A stretch of 64,000 nt of DNA from Hydra vulgaris (GCF_038396675.1 NC_088931.1:6967501-7031500); one strand, 5' to 3'; positions 10,644 through 29,768 are shown, counted from the first letter of the stretch. The notes: generated by a model from the sequence alone, not told the origin. Numbers and translations: made by a program.

Positions 10644-11329
10644 GCTACTCAAACAAATGTATCCCCATACTTGCTAATAAAAATCAACCGCTTTTTTTTC
10701 GTATCCACTTCTTTTTTCAATGATTTTGTTTTATGAAGTAAAATGCCCATGAATTGTTGTTTTTAAAATAATGTTACTTACCGATAAACACATTGAATAA
10801 GATATCTTAAAACTTATGAACTTTAAAGACTAATAAATTACTTTGTCATAAAAAAAACACAAATTTATGACCCCTCGCAGGCATAATAATGTCAAATTAA
10901 AAGATTTTTTTTACAAAATATAGTTTTAGTAGTTACTGATTCACCATATGAAAGTGGTTGTCACAACTCTTAAAGTGCCTCCAAAATTTCAATATTTTAT
11001 GGTGTCCCATGTATCATAATGCCCCACTCTCCCTATATATAACATCAATATAATACTTGCAATTTTGTTATATGTGTACTCTCTCAAGCAAAATTCGCTT
11101 AAACTCGCCCAAGCTATTTTTGCGTGACAGCGTATAAAAGAGGAACATTTGAATTAGTTTTGAGATAAAATAGATCTTAGCTTAAAAAGTAGTTTTTTGA
11201 TATTTTAGTGTTTATAGCATTTATATGATCTTTCAAAAAGATATTTTTATCAATTAGAACTGCAAAAAATTGAATTTTCTGACACTATTTTAGTTTCCTG
11301 AGATCATTCAATGATTATTTTTTAGAGAG
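10644..11329. other. Non-coding; possible DNA-element end near 11034
   Basis: Mostly A+T-rich without genes. At 11013-11035 GCCCCACTCTCCCTA resembles, in reverse complement, the TAGGGGARA-type ends seen at 25545, 51900, 52583 and 56600. The partner end was not found. Confidence 0.35.
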
Positions 11330-11475
11330 GGTAGAATTCTAGCTCAGAACCAAGAGGTCTGAAGCTCGACGCTGGCTCTACCCCAATAAGCGACATTGGT
11401 ATGGAAGGAGGCGTAAACTTCCTAATTAACTGCTCTTTCGCGGTGTTTTATGATTAATCCGTAAGGATTTCTTAA
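11330..11475 (+). mobile_element. SINE fragment (conserved tail domain)
   Basis: 11400-11460 contains GGAAGGAGGCGTAAACTTCC, then CTCTTTCGCGGTGTTTTATGA and CCGTAAGGA, matching the tails of SINEs at 29362-29560 and 32395-32590. The head at 11330-11390 is only weakly tRNA-like. Confidence 0.6.
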
Positions 11476-11699
11476 AGGCTTATAAAATTTATACATATAA
11501 AATTTATAAATTTTACATTTTAGTTTTTATAAAAGTTTTTTTTACTTGCAAGCTGAAACCTCTTGATAATGAATTAATAACAATGGTTTATACATTACAA
11601 AACTAGAGTGTTTTAAATTCCAATTTAAAGTTGGTTTCAGTATTATCTTCAAAGTTATAAAAAATGTGTTAAGTACGACTTAACTACTAAGCAGCTAGA

Positions 11700-12060
11700 A
11701 GTATTCATTTTAATCTCACCCAGTGCTTCAAATTTGGTCATCTGTTATTTCTCAAATATATAAATGATACCAATTTATCCTCTAAGCTCCTGAAATTTAT
11801 TCTTTTTGCGGATAATAATATTTTATTTTCCGGTAATAATTTAAAATTATTTTTTTACTGTTTACACTTAACTAACTAATCTCAACGACTGGGAAACAAA
11901 ACCTTCAAAACACATTGGAAAAATAATATCAGTTAATATTAGTTTAATAAAAAAAGTTCTATTTAACTCTGGGGATCATGCTGAAAACGAATCTCCATTT
12001 GTATCATATGTATTTAAAAAACTTATATTTTTCATTTATCCATAGATACATTAGTTAATG
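11700..12060 (+). pseudogene. LINE RT fragment
   Basis: The plus strand reads INDTNLSSKLLKFILFADN followed by NILFSGNNLKLFF. FADNN corresponds to the catalytic FADD box of CR1/L2-type RTs, with the second Asp replaced by Asn. Stops follow. A homologous better-preserved stretch is at 63020-63090. Confidence 0.6.
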
Positions 12061-12183
12061 CAATATAGCAAGCAATGTTACATTAGTTATTGCAAGTGGG
12101 CAAGTAATCTCTATCTTCATTTAAAAAATTATTTAACAAGCAAAAATAAGTCGGTTAATATTTAATGCAGATAGATATGCATG

Positions 12184-12406
12184 CTACCCAGCAAGCATTG
12201 CGGATTTTCACTGGATCTATATAGGCATTTTGAGCAGACCACTGTAGTTTTACTTAGCCACTACTAACATGGCGGAGAGTTATTGGCTTGCAATTTATAG
12301 TGGTTGCTACGAATGGCCCACTAAAAAACCGATGTGCAAAACTCCAATAAACAGGTAAAAAATGCCTATATACTGCAAATCCACTAAAACAATGTTTGCA
12401 GGGTAG
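12184..12406. mobile_element. 223-bp MITE with CTACCC...GGGTAG ends
   Basis: Ends CTACCCAGCAAGCATTG and, in reverse complement, CTACCCTGCAAACATTG form the TIR. Similarity continues inwards through TAGTGGAT and TATAGGCATTTT. It has no coding capacity. Confidence 0.75.
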
Positions 12407-13189
12407 AGTATAATTTATTTCAGTCAAAATTTAAATTTTTAAAATTTTGGTCTAGCACGCTTGGATCCCTATGTATTTGGATATGGGAAATTAAATTTTG
12501 ATAACATTTTTGTAAAATATGAATGTTTAGCTACCGGGAAACGGGTTTTTAAATTACGGTTTTATTAAGAATTAATCTTTTTAAACTAAGGTTTAATTTT
12601 TATAAATTTTTATATTTTTGACAATTATTATTACAAATTAAAATTTTATAAAGTAAACCACGAGTAATAAAGAAGATGAAATTATCATGGATTCGGATTC
12701 CTCTGCCATAAATGTATAAAACCCGCCGCCTCCCATTATTATTTGATAATTTTATTTCAACTATCAAGATATATTACGATTACTGTTTATGTAAACCTTA
12801 CTCAAATGCTTTTTTTCAAAAATATTCCGCATACCAAAGCTTTATAAATTTTAACAAAGAGACAGGGATTGTTTTACCCCCATCTCCTCCTAAAAAAAGT
12901 AACAAGAAATAGTTGGAATAGTTGGAAAAAAAATTAATAAAAAAAATTAATATAAAAAACTAATAAATTTCACAAACTTGAAGATAAAATAACCAAGAAA
13001 CAAATAAGTAGAAATAACCAATTAATATCAAATTAACAATAAAAAATTGGTACTAACTCGAGTTTAACTAAAAATGTTCATTCATAAAAAAAACATTCTG
13101 TATTAAAACAAGTGAGAGCTAGTTTTAAAAATTTTACAATATAATTTTTTTTTAGCATTAGTAAATTATTCAAAGTCTTTTTTTGATTT
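12407..13189. other. No recognisable feature
   Basis: A+T-rich. A 66-codon plus-strand frame (12712-12912) has no motif I know. A-rich runs occur near 12925-13010. Confidence 0.4.
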
Positions 13190-13930
13190 CATTACAGGCA
13201 TTGGTTTTCAATTTCAAAAAGAGTTTGACTTCTCTCTCACAACTTTGGGTATGGAATGAAGGAAGCTCCAGGGAAGAAACTCTTAATGGATTGAGTTAGG
13301 CTAATGATAAGTTTGCAATGAAAACTGATTCAATAATGACATTTTTTTCCAACCAATAAGTTTTTTAATGTCATAAGCATTAAGGTTGAATGTTTGGGTA
13401 ACTTTAAAAGGTCTCACATCAGTAAAGCCATATGGCTTTACTGATGTGAGACCATTGTGGAAGTGTCTGGAATGAAATGTCGACGGCAAATGTCACCTTT
13501 GTTTTGAGTTATCGGAACTGAGAAGTGCGACAAGTATATTCTCAGAAACAGCCCACAAGGGTTCACTTCTTAGATAAGGTTGAGAGGCTTCTTTAATTCT
13601 ATCATCTTGCTTCTACGAGACTCAAAATAGGTTTAAGAGATGACCAGAACCACATTTAATGCCATAATTTACTTTAATCTCAAAAAACATTTAAGGGTAA
13701 ACCATGTGTCAGGCTGCAAGCAGTCTCAAGATCTTTGCATTCTCAGGTTTAAGATCATCATTGCTCATAAATAGAAACAAGCATCTCATGCCGCAAGTAA
13801 GCCGTCAACTGTGAGACAACCTACCGCATTTAAAGACTGATCGGAATGATAATGACCGTTGGGATTTTTGAAATATTTCAGGAACCACTTAATCAGTTTT
13901 TATAATTTTTTTTTTGTTTGAAGCAAATTT
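13190..13930 (-). pseudogene. Decayed transposase-like C-terminal region, unclassified family
   Basis: Minus-strand fragments read FLFMSNDDLKPENAKILRLL, then FFEIKVNYGIKCGSGHLL, RSEPLWAVSENILVALLSSD, and after a shift FNLNAYDIKKLIGWKK and FFPGASFIPYPK. I recall the series 'ENILVALLSSD ... IDW ... PxPHTQxVER' from uncharacterised transposon-borne proteins repeated in Hydra and arthropod genomes. No catalytic motif is identifiable. It may be related to the genes at 4600-6300 and 33290-33975. A 44-bp perfect palindrome (13410-13453) sits inside it. Function unknown. Confidence 0.5.
13410..13453. repeat. Perfect 44-bp palindrome
   Basis: 13410-13431 (GGTCTCACATCAGTAAAGCC...) is followed without any spacer by its exact reverse complement, 13432-13453. 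It interrupts a decayed coding segment and looks like a local inverted duplication. Confidence 0.92.
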
Positions 13931-14131
13931 TTTCAATTGCTCCACGCCATCTTTTTTGTGAAGAAGTTGGCCCATCAAGTTTTCTACGATATGACGGAAA
14001 CAAAGCTCATTAATGTGAGCCCAGTAAAAAGATCTAAAAAATGTTTTATTGAGAAGACATCACTACAAACAATCGCGTATTGTTGGAAATTCAGTTTGGA
14101 GAAAATTTTTTATTTTTTACTTTTAGTTTTT

Positions 14132-14279
14132 TAGGGTAAGGGTTACCCCAATGGGCACAGTACGTTTTTAAAACGTTCTTTCGACGTTTTTATTAGGTTT
14201 AAACCTTATAAAAACGTCTAAAAAACGTTTTAAAAACGTACCGTGCCCACTGAGACCTAACCTTAACCATAACCCTAAG
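14132..14279. mobile_element. Palindromic MITE with TTAGGGT-like outer arms
   Basis: Inner arms ATGGGCACAGTACGTTTTT and, in reverse complement, GTGGGCACGGTACGTTTTT flank an ACGTTTT-rich core. Outer arms TTAGGGTAAGGGTTACC and, in reverse complement, TTAGGGTTATGGTTAAGG extend the inverted repeat. The outer arms resemble the TTAGGG telomere repeat. No coding capacity. Confidence 0.7.
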
Positions 14280-15030
14280 AAACATTCTAGGACCTACAAG
14301 ATACGCGCTCAGCTTTGTGTTAATGGATTTTCAGGTTTTCTTACTATCTAATAACGTTATTTTTGTATTTCGAATATACTATGAATCTAAAAAACCCGGA
14401 ATAATAGCAACTAAATTGAAAATAAATCTATAATAGCTATCATCCTATTTGTAAGGTATAGTTTAATATTAAGTAGCACTTATACACAAAAATTTAAAAA
14501 AAAAATAAAAAACATTCTATTATAATAAAGGGTTAATCACTATTATAAATAGTCATTTTATACATTTGTAACATAAATAGTCAACATTTAGGTAAAAAAA
14601 CACAAAATTTTCAGAAAAGAAAAATGTTTTTTCGGTAGCAAGAACTGTTGCTTCACCAAAAAATACCATTCAACTCAGGCTTTATACATACATTGGAAAA
14701 GTGAAATACTGAATCAAAACAATGCATGAGTATGGTATACCCTAATATGTATATATGATAAATTCAATGTTTATTCTTTACAGAACTTTCAAATAATAAA
14801 CATATGTTTATACCGCGTATATATATTTTTTTAACCGCAAAGAGGTGCGACGTGCTTAAAAACAAATAACACATGTTAATAAAAATTGAATATTTGTAAC
14901 CAATTTAAGACAAGCTTGGAAAATAACTTTTTATATAACTACGACGAGATTTACGAAGACTTAATACTAATTTTGTAACATTACAGCTTTACCTATATTT
15001 ATAAGATAACTTTAAATATTGCAATCAATT
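14280..15030. other. Upstream region of the neurexin-like gene
   Basis: A+T-rich, no coding signal. It should contain the promoter and 5' UTR of the gene starting at 15031, but I cannot point to a specific element. Confidence 0.4.
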
Positions 15031-22572
<7,542 letters not shown>

Positions 22573-22660
22573 AAAAACTAAAAAGTCCGTAAAAATGAAA
22601 ACCATAAATAATAAAAAAACTTTAAATCAATTTTAAAAACTTCTATATTGCTTACATCAA

Positions 22661-22836
22661 TGAGCCATCAATGATTCAAGAGAATTATGTCAACATAAAA
22701 ATATTGAGTCATCAATGATTCAAGAGAATTATGTCAACATAAAAATATTGAGTCATCAATGGTTCAAGAGAATTATGTCAACATAAAAATATTGAGTCAT
22801 CAATGATTCAAGAAAATTATCTTAACACAAAGATTT
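22661..22836. repeat. 44-bp tandem repeat, 4 copies
   Basis: Units begin TGAGYCATCAATG at 22661, 22705, 22749 and 22793. The last copy is diverged and shortened. It starts 89 bp after the stop codon of the neurexin-like gene, so it may lie in its 3' UTR. Confidence 0.9.
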
Positions 22837-23000
22837 GTTATTATTTTCAGCTTTAATGTTTCAAAAGTTATTTTTCATCGTTTTTTTGTGTTAACAATAT
22901 TAAAGATAAAAAAATAAGGGTATTACTATTATTAATTTTTTAATTCTATTAAGTTTTTACATTATTTATATTATCATTATTTTTTTTTAATCTTCGCTTC
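22837..23000. other. Spacer, A+T-rich
   Basis: No feature seen apart from A and T runs. Confidence 0.4.
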
Positions 23001-24960
23001 AACAAGGCTGCAAGCAACCACTATTAGAGTTGGAAGTTACTGGAAGAGGAAAAATAAAATTTTTAAAGGAAGATAACGATTAACAGACGACTTAATAGAT
23101 TAAAAATAATATGAATTAGGAAAACAGGATGAAGATAACAAATTCCAAAGAGCTAATGTTCAAGGAAAAAAATTAGCCGAATGATAGTCACAGTAAATAG
23201 ATGACACTTTTTTAAATGACAAGTAACACGACAATGAATTTTAGAAGATGGGACAAGAGACGTTAGCACTTTAGAGCAGCGCCAATTATAGTATTTAAAG
23301 AAAAAAGAAAGAGAAGCAATACTACGACGATGTAACAAGGATTAAAGGTTGGCCTTAAGAGCAGGTCTGACCATGTTTCAATGCATTTTTGCATCTTGTC
23401 TAAAAGAGAAAGGACATCATTCAAAGATTAGCTCCAAATATGGGAACAGTATTTCATACAACGACGGATTTGAGATTAATAGAGAAAAAGAGTAGAATCA
23501 GATATAAGAAAGTGGCAAGCACAATAAAGAGATGCAATCTTAGCAGATGCTAGTTTTGCCATGGATTTGAAATATGATTTCTATTAAAAATTGCAAGTAA
23601 AATTTAATCCTAGAAAACGAAGGGTTGATGACTCTTCAAGGATATTACCGTTCATAAATGTAGGAAGGTCTAGGCTGTTACAATAACAATGGACTAAAAA
23701 AACATTTAGTTTTATTTGAGTTCACCAGCTACTGAGAGCCCCATTTTGTAGCAGAAGTGAGATCTTTTTCAAGATTAAAGGCCCCCTCCAAGTATTTATT
23801 TCTTATCAAGTCAAGAATAAATGGTAGTATCATCAGCAAACAATGCCAGAAGATTGAAATCCATATTGATGATCAGAAAGTGAGTTATTAGATTTAAGAT
23901 GAGTGATTAAGTGTTTGTTAATTAAAGACTCAAAACCTTGCTTATGATAGGAAGAAGACTAATGGGACGATAGTTAGACAAGTTAGATCGCTCTCCAGAA
24001 TTTTTGACAGATGCCTATGAGACGAGATTGATGAAAAGTTTTAAAAAAACCTTTTTACAATGGTATCTAGTAATAGTAAACAGAGGGCTGTTTTCTCGAG
24101 AATTGTTTTAGCGATAGATATGGAAATAATAGGTACGATTAGAAATTGCGGAAACATAATGAGAGGAAAACATGGAGAAGAGTGGGGTTCCGCTTGGAAA
24201 TATTGAGTGTTAATAAAAGACTTCTTGCCAGCCTGAATTGAAGAAGCTATGTAAGAAGCAAAATTGCCAGCAGGAAGACAAAAGATTTATACTCAAAAGC
24301 TTTCACGAAGAAAATTACGGAAACAGTCCCAGTCAGCTTTAAGGTTGTTGTAAGATGTAACTAACGGTAAATGTAGTGAAACTGAGCACTGACTAGGATC
24401 AGAAACAAGACATAAGTCGAATATAGAAGGTAAATGATTTAGATTGTCTGTAAAGTGAGTTAGAAAGTTGGCTATTTGTATTAGAGATTGAGAATGGCAA
24501 AAGTTGTGGGCAGACTCACTGCGCTCACTGACTCACTCACTGTCTCACTCACTCAATGACTCAATCACTGTGGACAGACTCACTGACACTAGAACCCATC
24601 CATTCTTAGTGATTAGCATTAAAGTCACCAACAACGTCGATATTGGCTGAAGGATAAAGTGAAAGCGCTTCGTCAATTTGATCAAAAGTAATATCAAAAA
24701 GAGTGCAGTCTTGAGATAAAGGCAAGCAATATAGAACAAAGAGAAAAGTTTTAGAGTGTATAGTCTGTGGATTCAAATTTAATTTTGCGACAAAAGGGTA
24801 AATTCTTACGAATGTAAATGCCCAGGCCAAGCACGTGACTATTCTAGTCTTTACGCATTAAAAAAAGATGACCATCAATACTAAGATCACAAGATAAGAC
24901 AGCTGAATTCAAATTGATCTCACAAAGTGCAAGTAGATCTGGTGAACATTGGAAGAGATA
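23000..24960 (-). pseudogene. Jockey-like LINE, endonuclease to RT, decayed
   Basis: Minus strand: 24830-24606 reads MAWAFTFVRIYPFVAKLNL, then LYCLPLSQDCTLFDITFDQID, then PSANIDVVGDFNANH, an APE endonuclease with the catalytic DFNA-H motif. Farther downstream, near 23690-23580, it encodes LPTFMNGNILEESSTLRFLGL, the RT C-terminal block seen at 16530. The region between holds RT-derived fragments with many stops (for example around 23850-24000). A degenerate ACTC microsatellite (24511-24590) interrupts the endonuclease. It is the longest copy of this family here. Confidence 0.75.
24511..24592. repeat. Degenerate (CACT)n repeat
   Basis: Irregular runs of CTCACTCACTGAC-type sequence inside the LINE endonuclease. 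Confidence 0.8.
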
Positions 24961-24989
24961 AAGCTAGTTGCTTTTCTTTATACTCTTTG

Positions 24990-25555
24990 AGCTCTGTAGC
25001 CCTAACGGCAAACTTTTTTAAATATTAAAGCGTAGTTTTAAACAGTATGAATTTAGGTGACATTTTTACCTTGCATTCATTATAAAAAAAATTTATTAAA
25101 AAAATTTTTTTTTTTTTCCATAGTAATTGTTATGAGCCAACTAACCCCGTGAAAATTCTGCTAACTTACCCCAAGAGCCTTTTTTTTAATAAACAGTCTA
25201 TTGATCCTGAAAAACGAAAACTATTGAAAAAAAGTATGACTCGAAACCGTAAAACAATTGTGACTGGAATTTTCACAATATTTTATTTTTCATAAGACTA
25301 ACTATTTTCTTCGTAAAATAAAACGGAAGCGATGTTCCAAAAGTTACGTTTTTGTCCAAAAAAAATAAATCCTAATATCCCATGCGCATGTGCGAATCTT
25401 AAAAATACTATAGTGAATGATAAAATGGTCAACTAGGAAGGTTCTGTGTAATTTTTGTCACATTCTGATGAAAGGCTCTGAAGAAAAAACGCAGTTCGTC
25501 AACTTACCCCTGCTGCCAATTAGCCCCGTCTCCCCCCTACTCACGGCAACCATCA
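24990..25555 (+). mobile_element. DNA-element remnant with TAGCCCCGTCTCCCCC end
   Basis: 25328-25400 (GAAGCGATGTTCCAAAAG through CCCATGCGCATGTGCG) and the end near 25545 are repeated in the same orientation at 52372-52583 inside another element. This shows a dispersed family whose right end reads TAGCCCCRTCYCCCC. The left end, perhaps near GCCAACTAACCCCG (25137), is uncertain. No coding capacity. Confidence 0.5.
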
Positions 25556-25689
25556 CACCCGAGTTAATGTCTAAAAAGAATTGCTGCTTGTATAAAAAAA
25601 TACGAACGAAAGTGTATGCAAATATCTAACTTATGTAAACTTCAAATTATGCAATGTTAAAACACATATCAAGTTTTACAGTTTTATTT

Positions 25690-26460
25690 TTACTTTAAAA
25701 TTGTATTGCGGAAATATCTCCTTAACTTTGAGTTACAGCATTTATTTGTCGTTTTATAAAGTTATTTCGCCGTCTTTTGTTTAGTAATAGTGTTAAAAAT
25801 TGACAGATTAGTGTGCCATACACACTAAAAAAAAGAAGGTAGAAATGCCTACCTTAGGGTAGGATATGTGATACACCCTTAGTAAGGTATAATTTTCTAC
25901 CTTTTAGGGTAGAAAATTATATTAAAAACAATTTTTTCTCATACAATTTTCTAACTTAAAGGTATAATTTTTTACCTTATAAGGTAGAAAATTATACCTT
26001 ACTCAGGGTATATCACATATCCTACCTTAACTAAAAATTTCTACCTTTAATTTTTAGTGTGTAGTGGCCGAAGTAGTTAGCTAGCAGCTTTCTGAAGTGA
26101 AATATCGTGGTTCAAATCCCATCATTTTCAATTTTAAAAAATCCTTTTGATTTTTTAAAATACAAAATAAAACATTTTGGAGTTTACATATTTTATATTA
26201 CTCTTATAAAGTTTTACTTTTTTTAAAAAATTGCGGCAAATCCTCCTTAATTATAATTTATTTGCCGTATAAAGCTATCCAATTATTTTTTTTAATGGTA
26301 TTAAAATCTGGCAGATTGTGCCTTGGTGGTCGAAGCCGTTTGTTTACTAGTACAATGTTAGGGTTCAAATCCTGTCGCTTGCACATTTTTTTTTTCAATT
26401 TTTTTTATTTTCTAAAATACGAAACAAAACATTTTATAAAAAAAGTTATATTAATGTTAT
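25690..26460 (+). repeat. Tandem dimer of a tRNA-like (SINE-type) module
   Basis: Two related units (about 261 bp period once the MITE is removed). Each has an A+T-rich lead with TTGCGGMAAT and CTCCTTAA, a box-A-like TGGYCGAAG and a box-B-like GGTTCAAATCC. Box A lies at 26064-26073 and 26325-26335, box B at 26111-26121 and 26361-26371. The head resembles a tRNA-Ser or tRNA-Leu. The first unit is split by a MITE just before box A. Whether it is transcribed by RNA polymerase III is unknown. Confidence 0.65.
25821..26061. mobile_element. 241-bp palindromic MITE with TA target duplication
   Basis: Ends CACACTAAAA and TTTTAGTGTG; TIRs of about 100 bp with GGTAGAAAT, GTAGGATATGTGATA and GGTATAATTTTCTACC. 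TA flanks both sides (25819-25820 and 26062-26063). Deleting one TA plus the element restores a sequence parallel to the second tRNA-like unit, which proves the insertion. Confidence 0.9.
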
Positions 26461-27129
26461 ATACATAAAATATACAAAGATATTAACAACTATAACAAAC
26501 AAAAGAGAGTTTTTCATAATGCTTAAACATCAAAACAGCGGTAGAAATTTTTTGCGCATGCCATGAGAGAGATCTTAAGTTATTAATGTGCTTAGGTAAT
26601 TAGTTAAGTTTGCGCGTTTAACACTCATTAAAAAGACAGCTATTTTCATGGGAAAAAATATTTTACATTCAAACTTTTATTTTCTTCAAAATTATTTTAG
26701 TAGTAGTTTCATTTATTTCGCCGTTAAGAATTTATACAACATACAAATATAACAAAAGGAAATGGCTGGAGCAAGAAGAAGGCATCAATTAGCCTTATCA
26801 CCGAGCCCCATTACAATCGTATTTTTAAGTCTGTAAAATATTAAAAAATCTTTACAAAACGTCAAGTATAAGAAGTTAAGAAACAAAAAAGTACTAAAAA
26901 ATTAAAAGTAAACCAAGTTAAGAAAGATATGAAATCTATAAATATATATGTGTATATACATACACACATGACACATACACACATACATATATATACATGT
27001 TGCCTTGTATTGTCGTTTTTATAATAAAATGAATAAAATTCCATCTACAACAACATAAAATATATAAAAGTGTCAAAAGTAAAATAAATTAAATGAAACA
27101 AAACAACAAATCTTTTTAAACTTCAAGAC
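26461..27129. other. Mostly unannotated; short CA/TA microsatellite
   Basis: 26936-27000 holds a mixed TA/CA/GT repeat. The remainder is A+T-rich with no gene seen. Confidence 0.5.
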
Positions 27130-28925
27130 CAAATATTCAAAAGTTAACATTTTTAAAGAAGTGTGATAAAGACATTGATATTCTTAATAATAATAGTTGA
27201 TCTTATTATTTTTAGTTTTTTGTTAGTTAACATGTTAAAGTTGTTTAAGTTAATGTATCATTATAAATTTATTTTGATAACTTCTAAAAAAGACTGGCAA
27301 TATTTAGAATATTAAAATCCATATTTACTAAATGATATTTTAAATTATCTTTGAGTTGCGTAAGTGTTTGTTTTTTATTAATAACAATCTGTTTAAAACT
27401 TTTCCATAAAAAAGGTCCCCGATACTGAATAGAATAAGAACATAACTTTTGATTAAATTTTAGAGTTACAAAGTTGTTTCCGGAAAATCTGGTGGGGTAT
27501 TTATATGGCTTATTTTACTAAAATATTGATTAAATATTGTTGGAGATAGTTCGCGTTTTATTTTATACATGAATTATAAGTATATATTAACTTTGTACAC
27601 GTTTAATGATCCAAACTTATTTAGAAGTGGCTCGCAAGGCACATTTCTTGTTGCTCCAAATACAATTCGGCAAGCATGTTTTTGTTTTGAATAAATTTTT
27701 TTCAACTTTGTGTAATTTGTGCCTGCCCATACAATATTTCCGTAAGTTAAATAACTATGTATAAAAGAAAAATATAAATTTTTTAAAGACCTAATATTTA
27801 AGAATGGTTTTGCTTTATACATTATTGCAATATTTCTTGAAAGTTTTTTTTCCAGAGAGCTTATATAAGTCTTCCAAGATAAATTTTCATCTAAAATAAC
27901 AGCTAAGAAATTTACAAATATTTGTCTAGTAATATTTATTTTATTCATTTTTAGATCAGGTAACTTTAGAGGAAGATTATCCGTTTTATTTTGTTTATGA
28001 AATAGTATATACTTAGTTTTTGCTACATTAGGCGATAGTTAATTACATGTAAACCATTTGTTTACTTTGTTTAACTCTTCATTAACCACTGTAAAAAGCG
28101 TTTTAATATCTCTATGCCAATAAAACAGGTTGGAGTCATCCGCAAATAAAATAAAATTTAATAAGTTTGATGTAAAAGATAAATCATTTATTTAAAGCGA
28201 AAATAATAGTGGTCCTAAAATCGAGCCTTGAGGAACTCCGCATGTCAATATATTTTTGGACGTTTTACCTGTTTCATATTGTATAAACTGTTTTCTGCTT
28301 GATAGATATTCTTTAAACCAAAGTAAGTTATTGTTTTTTATTCCATTATGTTCAAGTTTTTTAAGAAGAATGACATGATTGACGGTGCCAAAGGCTTTAG
28401 ACAGATCAATAAAAACTCCAAATGTCAAACAATCATCATTGAAGGCATTTTTTACATGGGTTACTAGCTCGATCAAAGCGTGATTGGTTGAGTGATTTTT
28501 TTAAAAACCAAATTGCTTGTTGAACAACATGTTGTTTACCATTAAGTAGCTGTTAAGCTTATTATACATTATGCGTTCGAGTAACTTAGAAAAGCATGGC
28601 AGAACCGATATTGGTCAGTAATTTGAAGTATTTGTGTCATGAAGTATTTGTCATTGAAGTATTTGTGTCACCAGATTTAAAAATAGGTGAGACTAGTGCA
28701 GTTTTTATTTTTTCTGGAACAGTACCTGATATAATAGAAAGATTAAAAATGAGATATAGAGAGGATTCTATTATATTAAAAACTGATTTTACAACATGCA
28801 CACTAATTTGATCAAAACCTGCACTAGTGTTGTTTTTAAGACTATCTAGAGCAGATCGCAACTCATAAATATCTGGTTTAGATTCATCCATTACACCATT
28901 ATTATCATCATTTTTTTTTTCATAA
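27130..28925 (-). pseudogene. CR1/L2-like LINE RT, decayed
   Basis: Minus strand from 28891: YELRSALDSLKNNTSAGFDQIS (fingers block), PEKIKTALVSPIFKSGD, then at 28476-28192 FGVFIDLSKAFGTVNHVILL (motif A; Asp present, following FD changed to FG), QFIQYETGKTSKNIL, and CGVPQGSILGPLLF (motif B). 27948-27574 encodes the C-terminal block ILDENLSWKTYISSLEKKL, NLYFSFIHSYLTYGNIVW and KQKHACRIVF. Motif C falls in a disrupted part (28150-28030). No endonuclease remains, so it is 5' truncated. It would have copied its own RNA into DNA by target-primed reverse transcription. Confidence 0.82.
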
Positions 28926-29768
28926 CTTTAAAAAAAATAACAATGTTTATAGTTTTTATACCGTTTACTAATATTTAACGGGGCAAGGGTCCTAAATAAC
29001 TGCAGATGGTTTGGAACAAAATGCAATAAAAGCCTAATAGAAATATTTAGTATTTAATATATTTAGTAGAAACTTAATAATAATATTTAATATTAATAAT
29101 AATTAATATTAATAATAATAATTGATATTTAATTTTAATAATAATATTTAATAGAAACTTAATAAAGAAAAAAAAATTTAATTTTATAGAAGTTTATAAG
29201 TTTACAAAAAGAAGCTATCAAGTATTGAACCATTAATCGTTAATTCAAAACAAATATGATTTGATGATAGATTATTTGATGGCAGATTTATGACAGATTT
29301 TTATTTTACACCACTTACTAAAAACTATCTTATCATATCAAGCGGGTAAAAAATATCAACAAGACCAGCCGTGGTGCAGTGGTAGCGCACTTGCCTCAGA
29401 AACAACGGATCCGTAGTTTAAACCTCACCTCTGGGCAAGTTTTGCGACATTTAGGTTAGGAAGGAGGGCGTGAATTTCCAATTAATTGCTCATTCGCGGT
29501 GCTCTGTGATAAGACCGTAAGGAGATCTTGGGGCAACTAAAAAACAAAAAATAAAAATATATCAAGCGGGTATTCTAAATATTATTTAGAACACTCGGTT
29601 AGGGTGCTAATATCCGAATCACTGATAATTAGCGGTTCGCGTAACGACTACCAAAGTTTTTAAAAATTTTTAAAGTTTAAAGATTATGTTATAAATTATT
29701 ATCATAATTTTTTTTTTCATAACTTTAAAAAAAATAACAATATTTATAGTTTTTATACCGTTTACTAA
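28905..29768. repeat. Pair of dispersed direct repeats, about 68 bp
   Basis: 28905-28972 and 29697-29766 match nearly exactly (TTTTTCATAACTTTAAAAAAAATAACAA then TATAGTTTTTATACCGTTTACTAA). They bracket 29.0-29.7 kb, which contains A+T-rich sequence and a SINE. Confidence 0.8.
29362..29560 (+). mobile_element. tRNA-derived SINE
   Basis: The head has a box-A-like TGGTGCAGTGGTAGCGC and a box-B-like stretch near GTAGTTTAAACC. The tail reads GGAAGGAGGGCGTGAATTTCC, CATTCGCGGTGCTCTGTGA, GACCGTAAGGAGATCTTGGGGC and ends A-rich. The tail is shared with 11400-11475 and 32480-32590. Confidence 0.75.

Noticed and set aside
10458..10736. Overlapping 92- and 79-codon frames at the 26-bp minisatellite
   Set aside because: Two frames are open at once because the unit lacks stops; codons shift phase from copy to copy. 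No conserved start, splice or domain.
26064..26372. Candidate tRNA-Ser/Leu genes
   Set aside because: Box A and B match, but stems do not close and the two units are part of a tandem repeat. No anticodon arm could be established.
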